The translations under genes were made by a program, and so were the position numbers. The notes under the pieces are model-generated. The model saw nothing but the letters and a program-made list of their open reading frames with translations. It was not told where the DNA came from and did not search any database. A stretch of 64,000 nt of DNA from contig JBLDXI010000024.1 in the NCBI GenBank assembly GCA_047495785.1, positions 4,898,001 to 4,962,000 of the forward strand. Reading direction: 5' to 3'. This DNA is from Lepidodermella squamata (lineage: Eukaryota; Gastrotricha). This document shows positions 35,166-48,231 of this stretch, piece after piece; within the stretch, counting starts at the first letter, position 1; every line of letters starts with the position of its first letter.

Positions 35166-35670
35166 TCACAGAATTTTCGCTGGAACCATGATGCAAACAA
35201 CCTTCTTTTCCTTGTCGTCGAGCAGCTCCCACTTGACGACCATGGCGACTCGCGGAAACTTGGGATCGATGAACACGTTCGTCTTGTACGTGTAAGTCTG
35301 CGACTTCTCAAGCGGGCACGGCAAGTCGTGGCGGCAAACGTCGCGGTTTCGCATCTGGAACTTGGACGTACGACCGCCGATGATGCCGTAAGCTTGAACT
35401 TGCAGAGTCAGCGTCTTTTCGAGAGCTTCAAACTCGATTTCAATCGACTGGTTCGAGCCTGGCAGCAAATCACATCGGTGACGTTGATGACAGTCGATAG
35501 CTTTGAACGTGACGATCTTCCCGGTTTCCGAACCTGAAAATTCAAAGAAAAAAGGGAGAAATGAAGAGCAGGGTTGGTAGTCTGAACTTACCACAGTCAC
35601 GCCAAACTACAGCCTGGGCAAGACTGGCGAGGGTGAGAATCGCGAGGGCAATAACGAAGCTGTTTGCCAT
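35166..35670 (-). CDS. ML-domain (MD-2-related lipid recognition) protein, NPC2-like
   Basis: Small secreted or lysosomal lipid carrier; NPC2 relatives bind sterols. Exons 35592-35670 and 35166-35533 (58-base intron, phase 1) give 148 residues. The signal peptide MANSFVIALAILTLASLAQA is followed by VVWRDCGSETG, the usual mature N-terminus. Six cysteines in family order can be seen: WRDC, AIDCHQRHRC, DVCRHDLPC and a final one in VCIMVPAKIL. The CPLEKSQTYTY loop and VKWEL strand also fit. Within the ML family an NPC2 role is the best guess, but other lipid or immune-recognition roles are possible. Confidence 0.9.
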
Positions 35671-37545
35671 TTTTGTGTGAAAAACTTGGAAAAAATGTGT
35701 TTTAGGCAGTGTGTTGTAATGATTTGAAATAACGTTATTGAATTGTGTGTTAAATAGGCCACGAGCCCGCCGTTACAGCTCGCGTGCGAAACAGATGGCT
35801 GTTAAAAGGGGTCAAAAATATGTTTCAGTTACGCTCGTATTCGGAGGTTGAGTAACATGCCGTAGTCGCGTGCCAAAAATGATTCGTTGTAAGGCAACGA
35901 AACCTAAACCTAGCAAACTTGGGCATCGATCCACCAATACCTTATCGAATAACGGTGTCCGACTTTCGATTGTCTTAATCAAGGCCAATAAAGTCTTGTT
36001 TCTTTCTGTCCAGGTTTGTACATCTGCGGCGATTTCGGCACACCATGGTTGTAGTCACCTTACAACAGCATAGTGACTTCAAATAAGTATGAGCATATGA
36101 GGTTTCTATTAGCTTTTAAAGGGTTCTGCCTCAGTAAAACTTGGGTTATGCTATTTCATGATTTCGCATGTCTTTACACACTGAGCATTCGATCATGTGA
36201 GCTGTGAGACGCGATAACTAAAAATGCAATCTGTTAGGGTTCTAGATCTAAGGGAATGAAATAAAACCAGCAGTAACAAAAGTAATCACGTTGTAACGCT
36301 CATCGAGTGATATTTTTTATTCGTTTTTCATCATTGTCGTCTTTTCAGGCAGTTTTGCTGTTTTCATTGATGTTCAAGCATCGTCAAATCAAAGTATGTA
36401 TCAAATAATAGCAGTACGTTTTAACAATATTATAGGGTCAGGCTGTGAGGATATTATAGGGTGGTCACATGATTAGTTGGATCATAGGCTGCATTTGGTG
36501 AAAAAACCGCTGAAAAACTCAAAGCAGCACGAAAATCGAGTGCGAAAGCGAAAGATGTTAAAAATTATCGGGACGGGAGAAAAACTAGCCGCCTAACTAG
36601 CCGTTTATAGGTTAATCCTGCTCCCAATTTTTCCCACGATTATTATTATCCGGTTTTTTGTCCAGGGCAGAGGTGATGATGATATTTTGCAAAAAACGAC
36701 AACGCAGTGCTGGGGGTTGTTTTAAATAAATATTTTTTATTGAGTAATTGAATTAATTAATTGAATATCAGCAGTCTCAAGGCGCACTCCTAATATTAAT
36801 TAATTAATTATTGTTTTTTTGTCATAGATTTTTCTCGCTTGATTTTGTACACTTTTACACAGAAATAGACATTTTTCGAACATGTCAGCTAGAGAATACA
36901 GGTGTAATTATAATAATTAAAATAGCTTTTGATTAGTTAATGAATCAATTAATTAATTAGGAACACAGATCGCGATTATAAATGACAGAAGATTGTTCGT
37001 AACAAATAAACCGTATTCAATAAGCAACGCCAGCAACATCAAACAACAACAACAACAACAGAACGTAAAAAATATACATTTAATATCGAGTTATAATATT
37101 ATGGTCAGCGCTTAATTGTTTTTTTTCAATCCTTAATTGATTCGCCTGAATCCATCATCATCAAAGCCACCTTTTTTTATCGACAGAAAGATATGCGTGA
37201 TTGATTTTGCGTATACAATTATTTGAACTCAGAGTCAATTAGGACAAGGATGAAAATTAAAACTAAAAGAAGAGAAGACATTTGACGATGCTTTCACACA
37301 GCTTTTTTGATTGGCGAGCATTATTATTTTGTCGAAGACAAATATCTAAGCGATTTTCGTCACATTTAAAGGATAGATGATTAGGCAAAGTATTATTATT
37401 TGCTGTTAACTTGTTTATCTTTTGTTTTAAACGATGAATATCAGCAGCTGTTCCGGTTGGGTGAGTTTTTTGTTTGTTTTATATCAGTGGTGCGTATCCA
37501 GTGTGTGTCCGGCAGTATTTCGAAGTCAATCGAGGGCGAGTCGGT
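35671..37545. other. intergenic, no gene seen
   Basis: Contains the ML-gene promoter on its left and the 3' end of the calponin transcript on its right. A short (AAC)n tract lies at about 37041-37060, and TTAATTAATTAA runs occur near 36750-36960. No coding signal. Confidence 0.5.
35750..35756 (-). promoter_or_regulatory. TATA-like box of the ML-domain gene
   Basis: TATTTAA 80-86 bases upstream of the start codon in the context GGCCTATTTAA, close to the box and spacing of the second Ly6-like gene. Confidence 0.4.
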
Positions 37546-40500
37546 TTAAAAATCGCTCCAGATCGGCGTGATTTTAAGATCAGCACCGTGCCGGGTGCCG
37601 CCGAACACCATGCCGCGTTGCGAGGCGCCCATGTTGTAGCCAGCCTAGAACACATAACCGCAAAGGTTAAAACACAATCTGCCAAGTAGCCATTTAGCTC
37701 TTAGTTTAATAACCATGCCCGCCAATGGTTATTCCAGTCGAAATTTTCAAATTTAAAATTTGCATCAATATTCTTGTGAAAAATCCAACTCGCTAAATGA
37801 CTCTATGGACTGTTTCGCTCAAATGCTGCGCTAAGAGGGTTCAAATTTCAGGTTCAAATGAAAATTATGGACCTCAAAGATATAATCTTTCTTCCTTTTG
37901 AATTGAAAAATGAGAGTTTAAAAAACGTCTAAGAGACGCATGGAAGCAGTATTTCCCGCTAATCCATCATTTCCAGATTTAACCTTGAATAGCGGATATA
38001 GGGAGAATTCGAAATTTCGACCAAGCAAGTTCAGAGCTACATCGAGTTGACGAATTTTTGCGTCTCCATTCGAAAAATTCGTTGCTACTCGGAATGCAAT
38101 CAATTTTAAAATTTCAAACGGATGGAATTTCCCTCATTTTTCTGAAATTTTTTCTTAATAATTTTTCTAAGCGTCATTTCAAAATAAAAATCAAAGAAAA
38201 TTGAACATAATTGTTGTTTATAGTAATTAAATTCGAAAACTCGGAAAAATAAAAAAATTGAGAATGGAATAATAAATTCTCTGAATAAATGGAATAATGG
38301 AATGGGATAAATGGTAAATGGAATAAGAAGTCATTTCGAATTATTTTATTGGAATTTTCACAAATTTCCTGAATTATTTTCTGATTTTTTAGAGTTTTTT
38401 CAATTTTAAGTAACGAATATTTCGGATTTATTTCTGAGTTTTGCGAAACTGAAATGACTGACGTGTTGGATACTGAAATTTTGCTAAAAAAAAAACTTAT
38501 CCAATTTTCTGAAATTCGATTTTGGAAATGTCTCTTCTGTTTTTCAATCATGTTTCTCAATCGAAGAAATCTTCATATCTTGCCAGAGTATGCCTGCCAG
38601 ATCCGGCTTCAAAGGCGCTATTTCTTACCAAGATCCAATCAAGATCTTATGGAATTTAACGTCTAACCTTGCTCTTAATTAGATCTTAGCAAAAAGTGGC
38701 TAATCCGGATGAATCTATATTAAAAAACTAGCGGAATGAAACTTGGAGTGAGATCAGAAACTGATAGGAAAAATGCGCATCCCCAATAAAGCATAAGAGT
38801 GTCGATTTTCCGACTGATTCGCCCATTTGCTGAAATATTTAAAAATTCGATTTTTCGGCTTTACAAAAGAAAATCCGTTAATTAGGGACTAAGCTCTCAA
38901 TTCACGTCACCCGAGATTCAATCTTTTAGGAAACATTCGTATCGGCTTCCCATTCCAATATTGTTCGGGAAATGACGTTTTTTCGATACGAATTCGGTTT
39001 CGAATTTGGAACTAGTTAAAAAGGTATGAAAGACTGTTTACCTGGAGAGTGATGATGCCCTCGCTAGCCTGAGCGTGCTGGTTCGAGTTTTTCTTATCGG
39101 CAACGTCGCGGAAAGAGCCCATGGCCATGCCCTTCTGGCTGGCGAACTTGTTCGTGCCCGAGATGGTCGGGATGATGGCCTGGCTCTCCTGCGAGATGTC
39201 GTGCAGCTGGTCGCCCAGCTTGCCGCCCACAATGTCGCGGAACCCGCCGATCGCCATGCCCGACTGGTTCGCGAACTTGTTGGTACCGCACTGCAGCGTC
39301 AGAATGGCGGAGGATTCGCGCGATGGCTCCGTCGCCTCGCGAGTCGTCAAAATGTCGCGCTTGCTGCCGATGTGCATGCCCGACTGGTTGGCGAATTTGT
39401 TGGTGCCCGACTGCAGCGGGATGACCGCCTCGGAACCGCCGGCCGCCGCTTCGCCCTTGAAGTTGACGTCGCGGAAGCCGCCCATCGATGACATGCCCGA
39501 CTGGTTCGCGAACTTGTTCGTGCCGGTTTGCTGCGTCAGGAAACCTTCGCCGGCCTTCTCGCCGTCAGGAAGCTGTAAAAATAAATGCAAAAAATTAGGA
39601 CTCGTTAATTTTATATGCAAATAAAAATAAATTCTCACTTTCCCAGGTTTTAAGGTAAAAAATGATAGAAAATCTAAAGATTTCGAGTTCCATAACGAGA
39701 TATCGAAAAACTAATGCGCAAAATGTAAATTGCTTTACTTCGCTTTGGGTGAAAATTAACGCTTAGGGGCAAAGGTCACAACTCTTGTTTTCAGTATGGC
39801 CGCATATCATTGAGTTTTCATAAGAGCGGTTCGGTGGTGTAGTGGTTATCACATCTGCCTAACACGCAGAAGGTCGCCGGTTCAATCCTTTTTATTTATT
39901 TTTATTTTTATTTTGTTTTTTTTCAGATTTTTATTTTCTAAAATTGATAAAAAGGAATCATGGGATCATTAAAACAATTTTGTTTACAAAAATTTAAAAA
40001 TTGTTAATTATTAATTTCGTTTACATTTAACCTAAAATTTTGCCAAAAATTAACAAAAAGTAAAAGAAATTTGATGTTCAAAAGATAATAAAAAAGCTCG
40101 TGATTCTTCGTTATTTCTTACTGATTCGATAAATCTGCGGGTTATATGGCGGAAATTTTGAACAGGTAACGGAACCAAATTTTCGAAAAATAATTCGAAT
40201 GGGAATTTTATGAAAATTGTAAAAAAAATCCAAATAAAGTACCATAAAATTCTGAGCACGATTTAGGCAGAAGGCCTGGTTACCTATTTGCTATTTGGAG
40301 AACACGGTGTAATCATGATTTAGAAAAATCATCCGAAAATATAATTTTTAATAGTTTAAAATTTAGGTGCCGGCTCCGCTAAATAGGCATATTCTAAAAG
40401 AAATTTGTTCTCCACTTGAACAAAATTAGAGCAAATAAAAAATTCGGTTAGGCGAGATAAAAATTGGCAAACGAAATCGATTTTCATTTGTGTCCGAATT

Positions 40501-43437
40501 TAGCCGACATTCGAGGGCCCAACATTTTATATGGCTTTTACAGGTGAGACTTTTTTAATCCAAAAACCGAAAATTCGACTGAAATTAATTTTGGGACAAA
40601 GTTTGCTTCAAGACTGGTAGTTGGGCAGTAGTTAGTGAGCGGCTTCGATCGCTTGTATAATATATTCGAGGCCTAGTCCGGGAATCGATCACACCAATAA
40701 TAGCCATTTCAGAGCTAAGACCTATTAGCGGAGCCGTGACCTAGATCAAGCGACCCACGTGACCCAAATACTTGAATATCGCGTTTACTGCTAAAGGGTC
40801 TAAATATTTCCACCATTAAAAATGAGGTTCCAGCACTAAATTTGAGCTTTCTGGCACTAAATTTTTCAGATTCTTTGCCATTTCAGTTTTTGATCGATAT
40901 TTTTTTATTATAGCTACATGGTGCCCTAAGCTACGGAGAAAAATTATCGATCTTAGGTTTCAAGACGGCTGATATCGGGAAAATCACTGATTTGTGAAAT
41001 CGGTACTTGGAATCGATATAGGATGAAGTATAATTCGTAAGAAACTGACCGCTCTGAGTGCAAAATGCGCGTAATATGAAGGTCCATCGATTGGTCATGA
41101 TAACAAACAAATCTGAGATTCTAGTGAAGACTAGAAATTCGAAAACCCATATTCAGGGGAGATCTAGAGCTGGAGTCTCGAATTTAGTGCCCTAAATTTA
41201 GGGTGCGCTCTTGGCACGCCCATTGCTAAAACAATATAATATGCTATTGTAATTCATAAGAAGGTCTAGCGTTAAAATCCACCAGGCCAGACGGTCAAAA
41301 CTCCACGAATTCGATGTTTTTGCTTTTACGGAGAAAAGCGAGACCCATAGATGAATGTTCATATTAGTTCAAGGTCATAGGTCATCGAAAACTCACGTGT
41401 TTGTCGTAGAGAGGCCGGAAGCCGCCGATGAACATGCCCGCCTGCGTGGCGTACCGGTTCGTGCCCATCTGCAGCGACAACACGCCGTTGGACTCGCGCG
41501 ACGGTTCAACGTGCGTGTCGCCGCCGTGCCGCACCGCGCCGAACGCCTGCATGCCCGTCTGACTAGCGAACTTGTTCGTACCGAGCTGCGACGGGATGTA
41601 CGTCTCGGACTGCTTCAGCTGCTCGAGCGTGAAGCCGACGTGGTGCGCCTCGTGCGGCTTCGGGCCGCACACGGCGCCGCGGAAGCCGTGCCGCTGCGCC
41701 TCCGAGCCGAGCATCAGCAGGCACGTGATGACGGCCGCCATGTTGCGGCCCTCGTACAGGTCGACGGTCTGGAAGAGGCTCGTCTTCGCCACGCCGTAGC
41801 ACTCGGCGAAGTTCAGGAACAGGTCGATGTTCTCCATCTGCTGGAACGGCGCGCCCGTGTCCTTGGGCACGAGCCGGATGTCGCGGCACGCTTCAGGCAG
41901 GTTCGGCGTGCCTTCCGCCAGCTTCTGGCAGATCCTGAAATAAATAAAGAAAAAATTATCATTATCATTGCTTTATTCGAAAATTCCTATATTACAATAG
42001 AATTTGTTTAACAAAATTGAAAAATGTACCCATGTTCCTGGAATTTTCGACTGAAACTTTTTCTTACTGATTAAAGGAAAATCTTCCGCTGGTACCAAAT
42101 TTCTTTTTTTCAACTGGTTAGGGTTAGGGTTAGGATTAGGTTAGGGTTGGAGGCTGGGTCTTGAAATTTGAGATTTGGAACTTATTGGAATAATTTGGTA
42201 CTGAATTCAACAATTCGGTAATGATTTCACAATATCCCCTGATTAAAAGCTTTCAATTTTCAAATTCCCAGTCAACATTTTTTGATAATTTTCTAATTTT
42301 CATTTGCCACGCGGTAATTAAGTCCAGCATGCTAAAACGTAATTTTACACCTATTTTTTGAGATTCAAATTTTTTTAAATTAGCAAATAACAATGGGGAG
42401 AGCGCTTTCTACCGTCAAATTTGGACGTTTCATCATAAATTTAGGGTTTTTTGCTAATGAAACGGAAACCGCCATGAACTCAGGTAGTTGAGGTTCTTAA
42501 GCAATTGCATGAGCTGAATCTTCACAAGGTTTCTGAAATTAGCCACGAGGTAGAAGAACGCAAGAACGCAAAATGGGGGAAATAACTTCAATTGTGATGA
42601 ATTATTCATTTGTTCCTTAATTTGTTGAAAATTAAAATGGGCTTGGATAATTATAATCCAAAAATTACGAAAAATTAAGGATAACTTCGCGAAATCTGAG
42701 TTCGTCGTCCTTCTCCGGTTAGGAAAGCTCGATTTCGATTTCTGTAAAATTGCTAGAATCTATAGCCTGCCCCATTTTTGCGGGCTATTTATTCATCATT
42801 CATCACCGATTATACCAAGGAATTCAAAAAATTTACCGGAAAAATTCGGAAAAGCCCGATGGTAATTGGTTGTGAATAGTTTTCGGTATTTCACCTGGTT
42901 GATATCAATTTCTCCAGATTTTTTCAGGATTTGGAATTTTCTGGCCACGAGATGTGATTTGGCGTCTCAGTCTGGACCTCGCGATCTCTTTACCGCGAAT
43001 TATCCTAGGTCGCTGTAATTCAATATAATTTTCCCAAATTCTTGAATAATTAAATTTTGGATGCGCCTTCACTCAAAACTGAGTAATCTAGTTTTCAACT
43101 TGAACTGTAACTCACTTGACGAGGATGACGCCGCTCTTGAGCTCCTTCTCAACAGCCGCCATGCCGGTCTGCATCTGGTGGCCGAGCAGTTGCGCGACCC
43201 ATTCGCGCACCTCAGCCTCAGCCTTGTTGCTGTACTTGGCCGCGATCTATCCGAAAAATCACGAAAAGAACAATAATTAGCGCCTTCGTCAATAATTATC
43301 ATTATTATTTGCCAAGCACTTGACGCGTTGCTATAACGCGAAGAAAGCGTGAAAAAGCGTAACATGCGCGACACAACCAGTGAAGCGTGACTCATCGTTG
43401 AGGGTCGTACCTTACTAATGTAAACACGTGCTGTCAT
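37546..43437 (-). CDS. calponin-like actin-binding protein, CH domain plus seven CLIK repeats
   Basis: Actin-filament binding and stabilising protein of muscle or non-muscle cells. Exons: 43411-43437, 43116-43246, 41397-41934, 39042-39572, 37546-37644; all phases match, 441 residues. A single calponin-homology domain spans about residues 18-135 (EVREWVAQLLGHQ, LKSGVILVKICQKLAEG, ENIDLFLNFAECYGV, DLYEGRNMAAVITCLLMLG). Seven calponin-like repeats start at about 171, 210, 249, 288, 328, 371 and 411, spaced 39-43 residues, consensus GTNKFANQSGM-GGFRD; the last is diverged (GYNMGASQRGM). Vertebrate calponins have three repeats; multi-repeat forms such as Onchocerca OV9M are nematode proteins. The nine-residue first exon is the least certain part. 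Confidence 0.88.
39828..39888 (+). pseudogene. tRNA-Val(AAC), 3' truncated
   Basis: Standard 5' half, D-arm and anticodon arm (TCTGC CTAACAC GCAGA), T-arm entered (GCCGGTTCAATCC), then an abrupt change to a T-rich tract. The 3' T-stem strand and acceptor strand are missing, so a mature tRNA cannot form. It lies in a calponin intron, antisense to the gene, and is the only Val-type sequence found in the window. Confidence 0.85.
40960..41213 (+). repeat. dispersed repeat R1, copy b (calponin intron)
   Basis: Partner of 3959-4200, with matching blocks in the same order. The copy also ends near a TAAATTTAGGG tract, as does copy a. Confidence 0.55.
42116..42150 (+). repeat. short TTAGGG-like tract
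   Basis: GGTTAGGGTTAGGGTTAGGA followed by TTAGGTTAGGGTTGG within a calponin intron. It resembles a degenerate interstitial telomere-type repeat, but is short enough to be slippage in a simple sequence. Confidence 0.5.
42826..43000 (+). repeat. dispersed repeat R2, copy b (calponin intron)
   Basis: Partner of 22664-22850; carries a longer GGAAAAATTCGGAAAAGCCC block where copy a has GGAAAAAACCC. Confidence 0.5.
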
Positions 43438-46400
43438 TCCGTTCGTTCAGTCACTCAATGTCGTGCAATTAATTAACAAATAAAATACCTAAATTGAGTA
43501 ATTAATCATTTTGTCACATGCAGGGTGAAACAAAATTAAATGGAAAAAAATTAAATTAAAAAAAATCAGAAAGTTCACGCCCATGCGCCGCCTCGAGTCG
43601 AACTCACTCGTCCAGCAACTAGACGCTGATCGCCGAAAAAACCAGGGTTAAACGCCATCGTTTCACCGCTGCGAAATTAGGTCACGCAGGTAATATAATA
43701 ACAGCAAAAAATCAAAATTTAATTAAAACCTAGAAAATTGGCAACAATTTCAATTATTTTAAAAAGCTTCACATTTTTCTAGAAAATTCCGGAAAATAAA
43801 AGTTGAAATGGGTGGAAATTAATACGATTTTTTCAATTTTATTGTGGTAATTTCCGAAAAATCAGCAAATTCACGTGCATCAATGCCGTGATATCCAGGT
43901 GAATTTTTCACCTCTCGCGCCCGAATGGTGGGCGTAATATTTGCATTCCTTGATTTCTCACCTACATAATACCATCATAACGCACACGCAAAAATACAAA
44001 AATATTATTAGCAATATATTTATTAAAACGGCGGCCAAAAAATTGCGCGCGCGCGCAAGTTATCGCGCGTGCGAGAAGCCGGTTATACGCGCATATTATA
44101 TTATAATAAAACTGGGAGCGGTTTTTCGGTTTTATAATAATTATCGGCGACTTCTTCCGAAATCGATAGTGATTATACGCACACACCTAATAAAAACAAA
44201 GCATCACGATGATAATATAAAAGACGCGCGATTTTTCCGGAAAAACGACGAGCCACGGATCGAATCGATAATAAAATAATAATAATATTTATCGCTCGGC
44301 ACAGGCCAAGCGTGGTATACCTACGTATAATATGTAACAGCGGTAGGTAAAGATATACACCTTTTGTCCAGTTGTGTTATACTACTATAAAAATGGCGGG
44401 TAGAAACGGTGGCTATATGGGGGAAAAAAGGCTTCGAAATCGGGACCAGACCCGCCGGCTAATAACAAAAATAGGGTGCGCTATAGCCGGCGCCTAATGC
44501 GGCGCGTGTTGAAAAATTGAAGGCGCATGCACGCTAGGTAAAGTATATGTGAGGCACTCAAATGAAAATAATAATAATAATAATATTAAAAGGATAATAA
44601 CAAAGATCGCGCGCGCGTTAGGTGAGCCGAAGCGAGGCGAAATGATGCGCGTTCGATATGTGAGGCGTAACGGTCAAGTGACCACCTGGACATGACCTGG
44701 AAAATGTCACTTTCACCTTTTAGCAAAATATTTCGCAAATAAAACCCGATTTCCTAGTTTCGGACAGAACTTCAATTTAACAAAAAAAATGATTAACATA
44801 TTTTCACAGGCGAAAAGATTAATTTTTCTTGAAATTGAAAAAACTGAAAAATTCTATGTAATATATGATCTTGTTTCCGACTTATTCTCGAAAAAATCAG
44901 AAGTCTGCATTTTTTGCATTCGCCCTGCATGGCTACAGTTCGCATATTTCTGACATGATGGATTATATATTATGCTTATGGAGATACATTCATATTATGC
45001 AGGCAATAAAAACAAGACGCTTTTTATTAGCGTTCCTGTTATAATATGGCGCAAAAAATCCAGAGGCGGTCATAAAAATCAGGTTGCAAATGCACGATTC
45101 GAGAACGTTTGAAACTTCAACATATTTTCCAGAATAATGATAACATTTTCCGAGGGAATATTCCGGAAACATTCCCAGCTTTCGACTTTCATTCAAGAAA
45201 GGAGGTTATGCGGAAAATTTTGAATATCCCAAGTCAAAAATTTGATCCAAGGAAACAAAAAATCTTCAAAATAGACAAAAGTCGGAAAGGAGGTCAAATT
45301 AAAATATTTTTGTACCTAAAATTGCTGAAAATGTAAGAAAAATTGTTTGATTCTAGAAAAATTTGAACCGCGGCTTCAAATTATATCTGGCTCGTGAAAA
45401 CCAGGAAAAAAAACTGCCTTCAATCTAGCAAACATTCATCTCTCAATTGTGATGGAATGATCTCGATCTGATGCAGGTGCCGTCGAAGTAACAGATTTGA
45501 CATCGGGAGAAATGGGGGCAATCTTGAACCACGGGGAGAAATTTTGGAGGGCACGCGAAAAATTGTCACCTTAGACCGGGTTCAACGAAGCGTGTCGAAA
45601 GGCAGTAAAACGGAACGTTTAACACGAAGCGCTCGCGCGACTCGGCAACGCTCAGAACAGCACAGAACAGCAGCTGGCTCGTGTTTCGGCGGCAATATAG
45701 GCTCAATTATAGGCGGGCGATATACACGTATGAAACACAGCGTTACAGATACGTGTGATTCATGCGTGTATTATTGTTGTTTCACTTATAATATAATATA
45801 ACCAAGAGGCATAATAGCCTATACACAATACATTACGTATAAGCCGCGCGCGCAAAAATACCAGAGCCACAAAAAGCTACCGATAGATAGTTGGGCAAAA
45901 GATAAAGACGCGTACAACGCCCCGCTCCAATGCCTTCTTTATTATTATATTATCAATTGTATATACCATGAAAAGCGCGCTTGTGCGTGCGCGTGCTCGA
46001 GAAAAATTCCGCCTTAATAATACCGCAAAGCGCGCACTAATATAACAACGTTATAATATCCAGTGTGCGCCTTGGAACTATCGTTTTGAGCATATATAAA
46101 TAGGAAAATACCTACGTACCTACGTTATACCCAAGTCGCTGCCGTGTGTTTGCCCGTTCGTTTTTTTCCGCCGCAGGCCGCACTTAAGGTATGCGCGCAA
46201 TATTAATATAACCGCGCCAGGTATAACAAGAAGAAAAAAAATTCTACCAGAAGCAGCTCGTTTTATTGGCGCGCAAAAAACGCGACGCACTGCGCAGTGG
46301 AGCGGAAATGCCTATAACTGTAAAAACGATGATAATAATGATGATTACAGGCGGGCGGGCGGGCAGGCGGGCGAGCGGGTTAATTCGTTGCAGAAACCCG

Positions 46401-48231
46401 GCGCGCTCTGCAAAAAAATGCCTCCGCAAACACGGCTATGGTAATAAAAACAAAGAACTGGCCGGTATAGAAATAATTAGGTACCTATACCTTCAAGGAA
46501 GAAAGCAAAGACATATAGCCTTAAAACACAATTTATCCCGCATTGACAAGTGAAAAACGTTAATTTTTGACGTATTTCAACTCAAATGCTGGATTAACAA
46601 GCGAAATGAGACGAATAAAATGATGTATAACACTTGAATTGGTTGGAAAAAAGTTGAAATGTCATTTTTCACTTGACAAGCGGGACTGGTATCAGCAGTG
46701 AGGCCTTTCATCGCGCTTAGTCATTAAACTGCGTGCGAGTGCTGGAAAAAAAGTGATCGGTAAACGATGGTGTAATAAAGCGGCTACTAGGGCGCGGGCC
46801 ACTTCACCTGACGTTGAGTAATAAATGGCTAGTAATTAAAAAAATGCCGCAGAAAAGCGAATGCTACAAGTGATTCGTCGCTATGACGGCTCAAGGTCTG
46901 GGATCTATAGCACCCTGAAATCCACTGTTGTGGGCTGAAAGACAGCCGGATCTGATAAACCTTCATAAAAATGAAAAGATGGCTCTTCCTTGAGATTAAA
47001 AAACCAATGAAAGACAGCTGAAGTTGATGATATGAAACGAGGACAATGAATGGGAAGAAATGAGCGAGAAGCTACCCTTTACTGTATGCCACGGCACGCG
47101 GCAGAGTGCACACAGCCCCCGCACGTCTGGAGTTCACAGAAGTGAGGCGAAGTCGAACGCTGGGCAAATGAAACTAAGAAATGTGGGAATAACGTTGGGG
47201 CCCAAGCCCGATTTCGGCCCGTACGCATTCAGGCCGGCCCGTATGCGGTCGGGTAACAGCGCTTTGCCACTCCGCGCTCGGGATTCTCGGCCGGACTTGG
47301 GCTGTCCTCTGTCCTAGTGAGGAACTTCTGAATCTTTCCAAAGTGTTGACCTGATAGCCGCCCCAGTAATCGTCGCTCTCCGCGCTCAGGAATCATGTCG
47401 ATGACCGAGCGCGGCGGACAACAATAGACTTGTCTGCCTATTGCTCTCTCCGCCTCACTCGGATCGGCACATGCCCTTGCCTGGGTTCACTCATGCGGTT
47501 TTGTTTGAATTCATTCAATTTAGCACATTTCCCCATCCGCCGGTATTTCCTCCACGCGCGCGCTCCTATTGGCTGGGCGTTGTTGCGCAACAACTAAGAT
47601 AATTACAGCCTTCGTGCGCGCGCGCACGGACGAGAGCAAAGACGACTGCGCCCTGCGCTGAGTCAGCGAAATGCTTTCAAGAAAATAAAAAAGCTGAAAT
47701 TAAGGCAGATATTGTTGTCGAAAAACTTGACAAAATTTGGATTATCATGTATTCTGTTCTTATGTTACGTTATGTTTACCTATCGATTGAATAGAAAATA
47801 GAAAATAGTGCGCGTGCAAAATTCAAACTTCACCTAACAAATTGCGAGAGCGCGCACCGATGGAACGAGCTATTTTCGGTGAATTTGGGGTAATTTCATC
47901 AAAATATAGCTTGAGACTCTAACCATTTGATTATTTTCGCGCTACGTCGAATTGATTGAAAAATGTTTCTTGCCCTGGAAAGTTTGCGCGTTTGAAAAGT
48001 TACCGTTCATTACCGGAGCCGCTTATGTAGAAGTGGATGTAAAAATTTCTTAGAATGATCAAAACTCAAGCGCTTCTAAAAATGTAGAAAAATTGCGATT
48101 TCATAAAAGCGGCATATTATCATGATGAACCCTGGTGGCGCGATTTTGCTTGTAAATATTTTTGAGCGGCCTGTCGATTGTAAGGCATCATTATTTCTCG
48201 CATATCTATTTGCAATTTTTTGATCTATCGA
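43438..48231. other. long non-coding gap upstream of calponin
   Basis: No protein gene is recognised in 4.8 kb. It is patchy: AT-rich ATAATATTA runs alternate with alternating purine-pyrimidine GC tracts (GCGCGCGCGCAAG near 44045, GCGCGCGCAC near 47617), an ATA(n) repeat at about 44567-44585, a CCTATTGGCTGGGCG segment at about 47565 and the MITE at 46536-46685. The calponin promoter should lie at its left end. Confidence 0.45.
46536..46685. mobile_element. small MITE-like inverted repeat
   Basis: 150 bases bounded by TCCCGCATTGACAAGTGAAA and the inverted TCCCGCTTGTCAAGTGAAA, with TTCAACT and AGTTGAA further in. No coding capacity. GACAAGTGAAAA also occurs inside the MITE at 34117-34312. Confidence 0.6.

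Noticed and set aside
35121-35537. Plus-strand 138-codon open frame over the NPC2-like gene
   Set aside because: Shadow of the ML-domain exon on the other strand.
41355-42011. Plus-strand 218-codon His/Arg/Val-rich open frame over the calponin exon
   Set aside because: Antisense to the CH-domain exon; low complexity and no family match.
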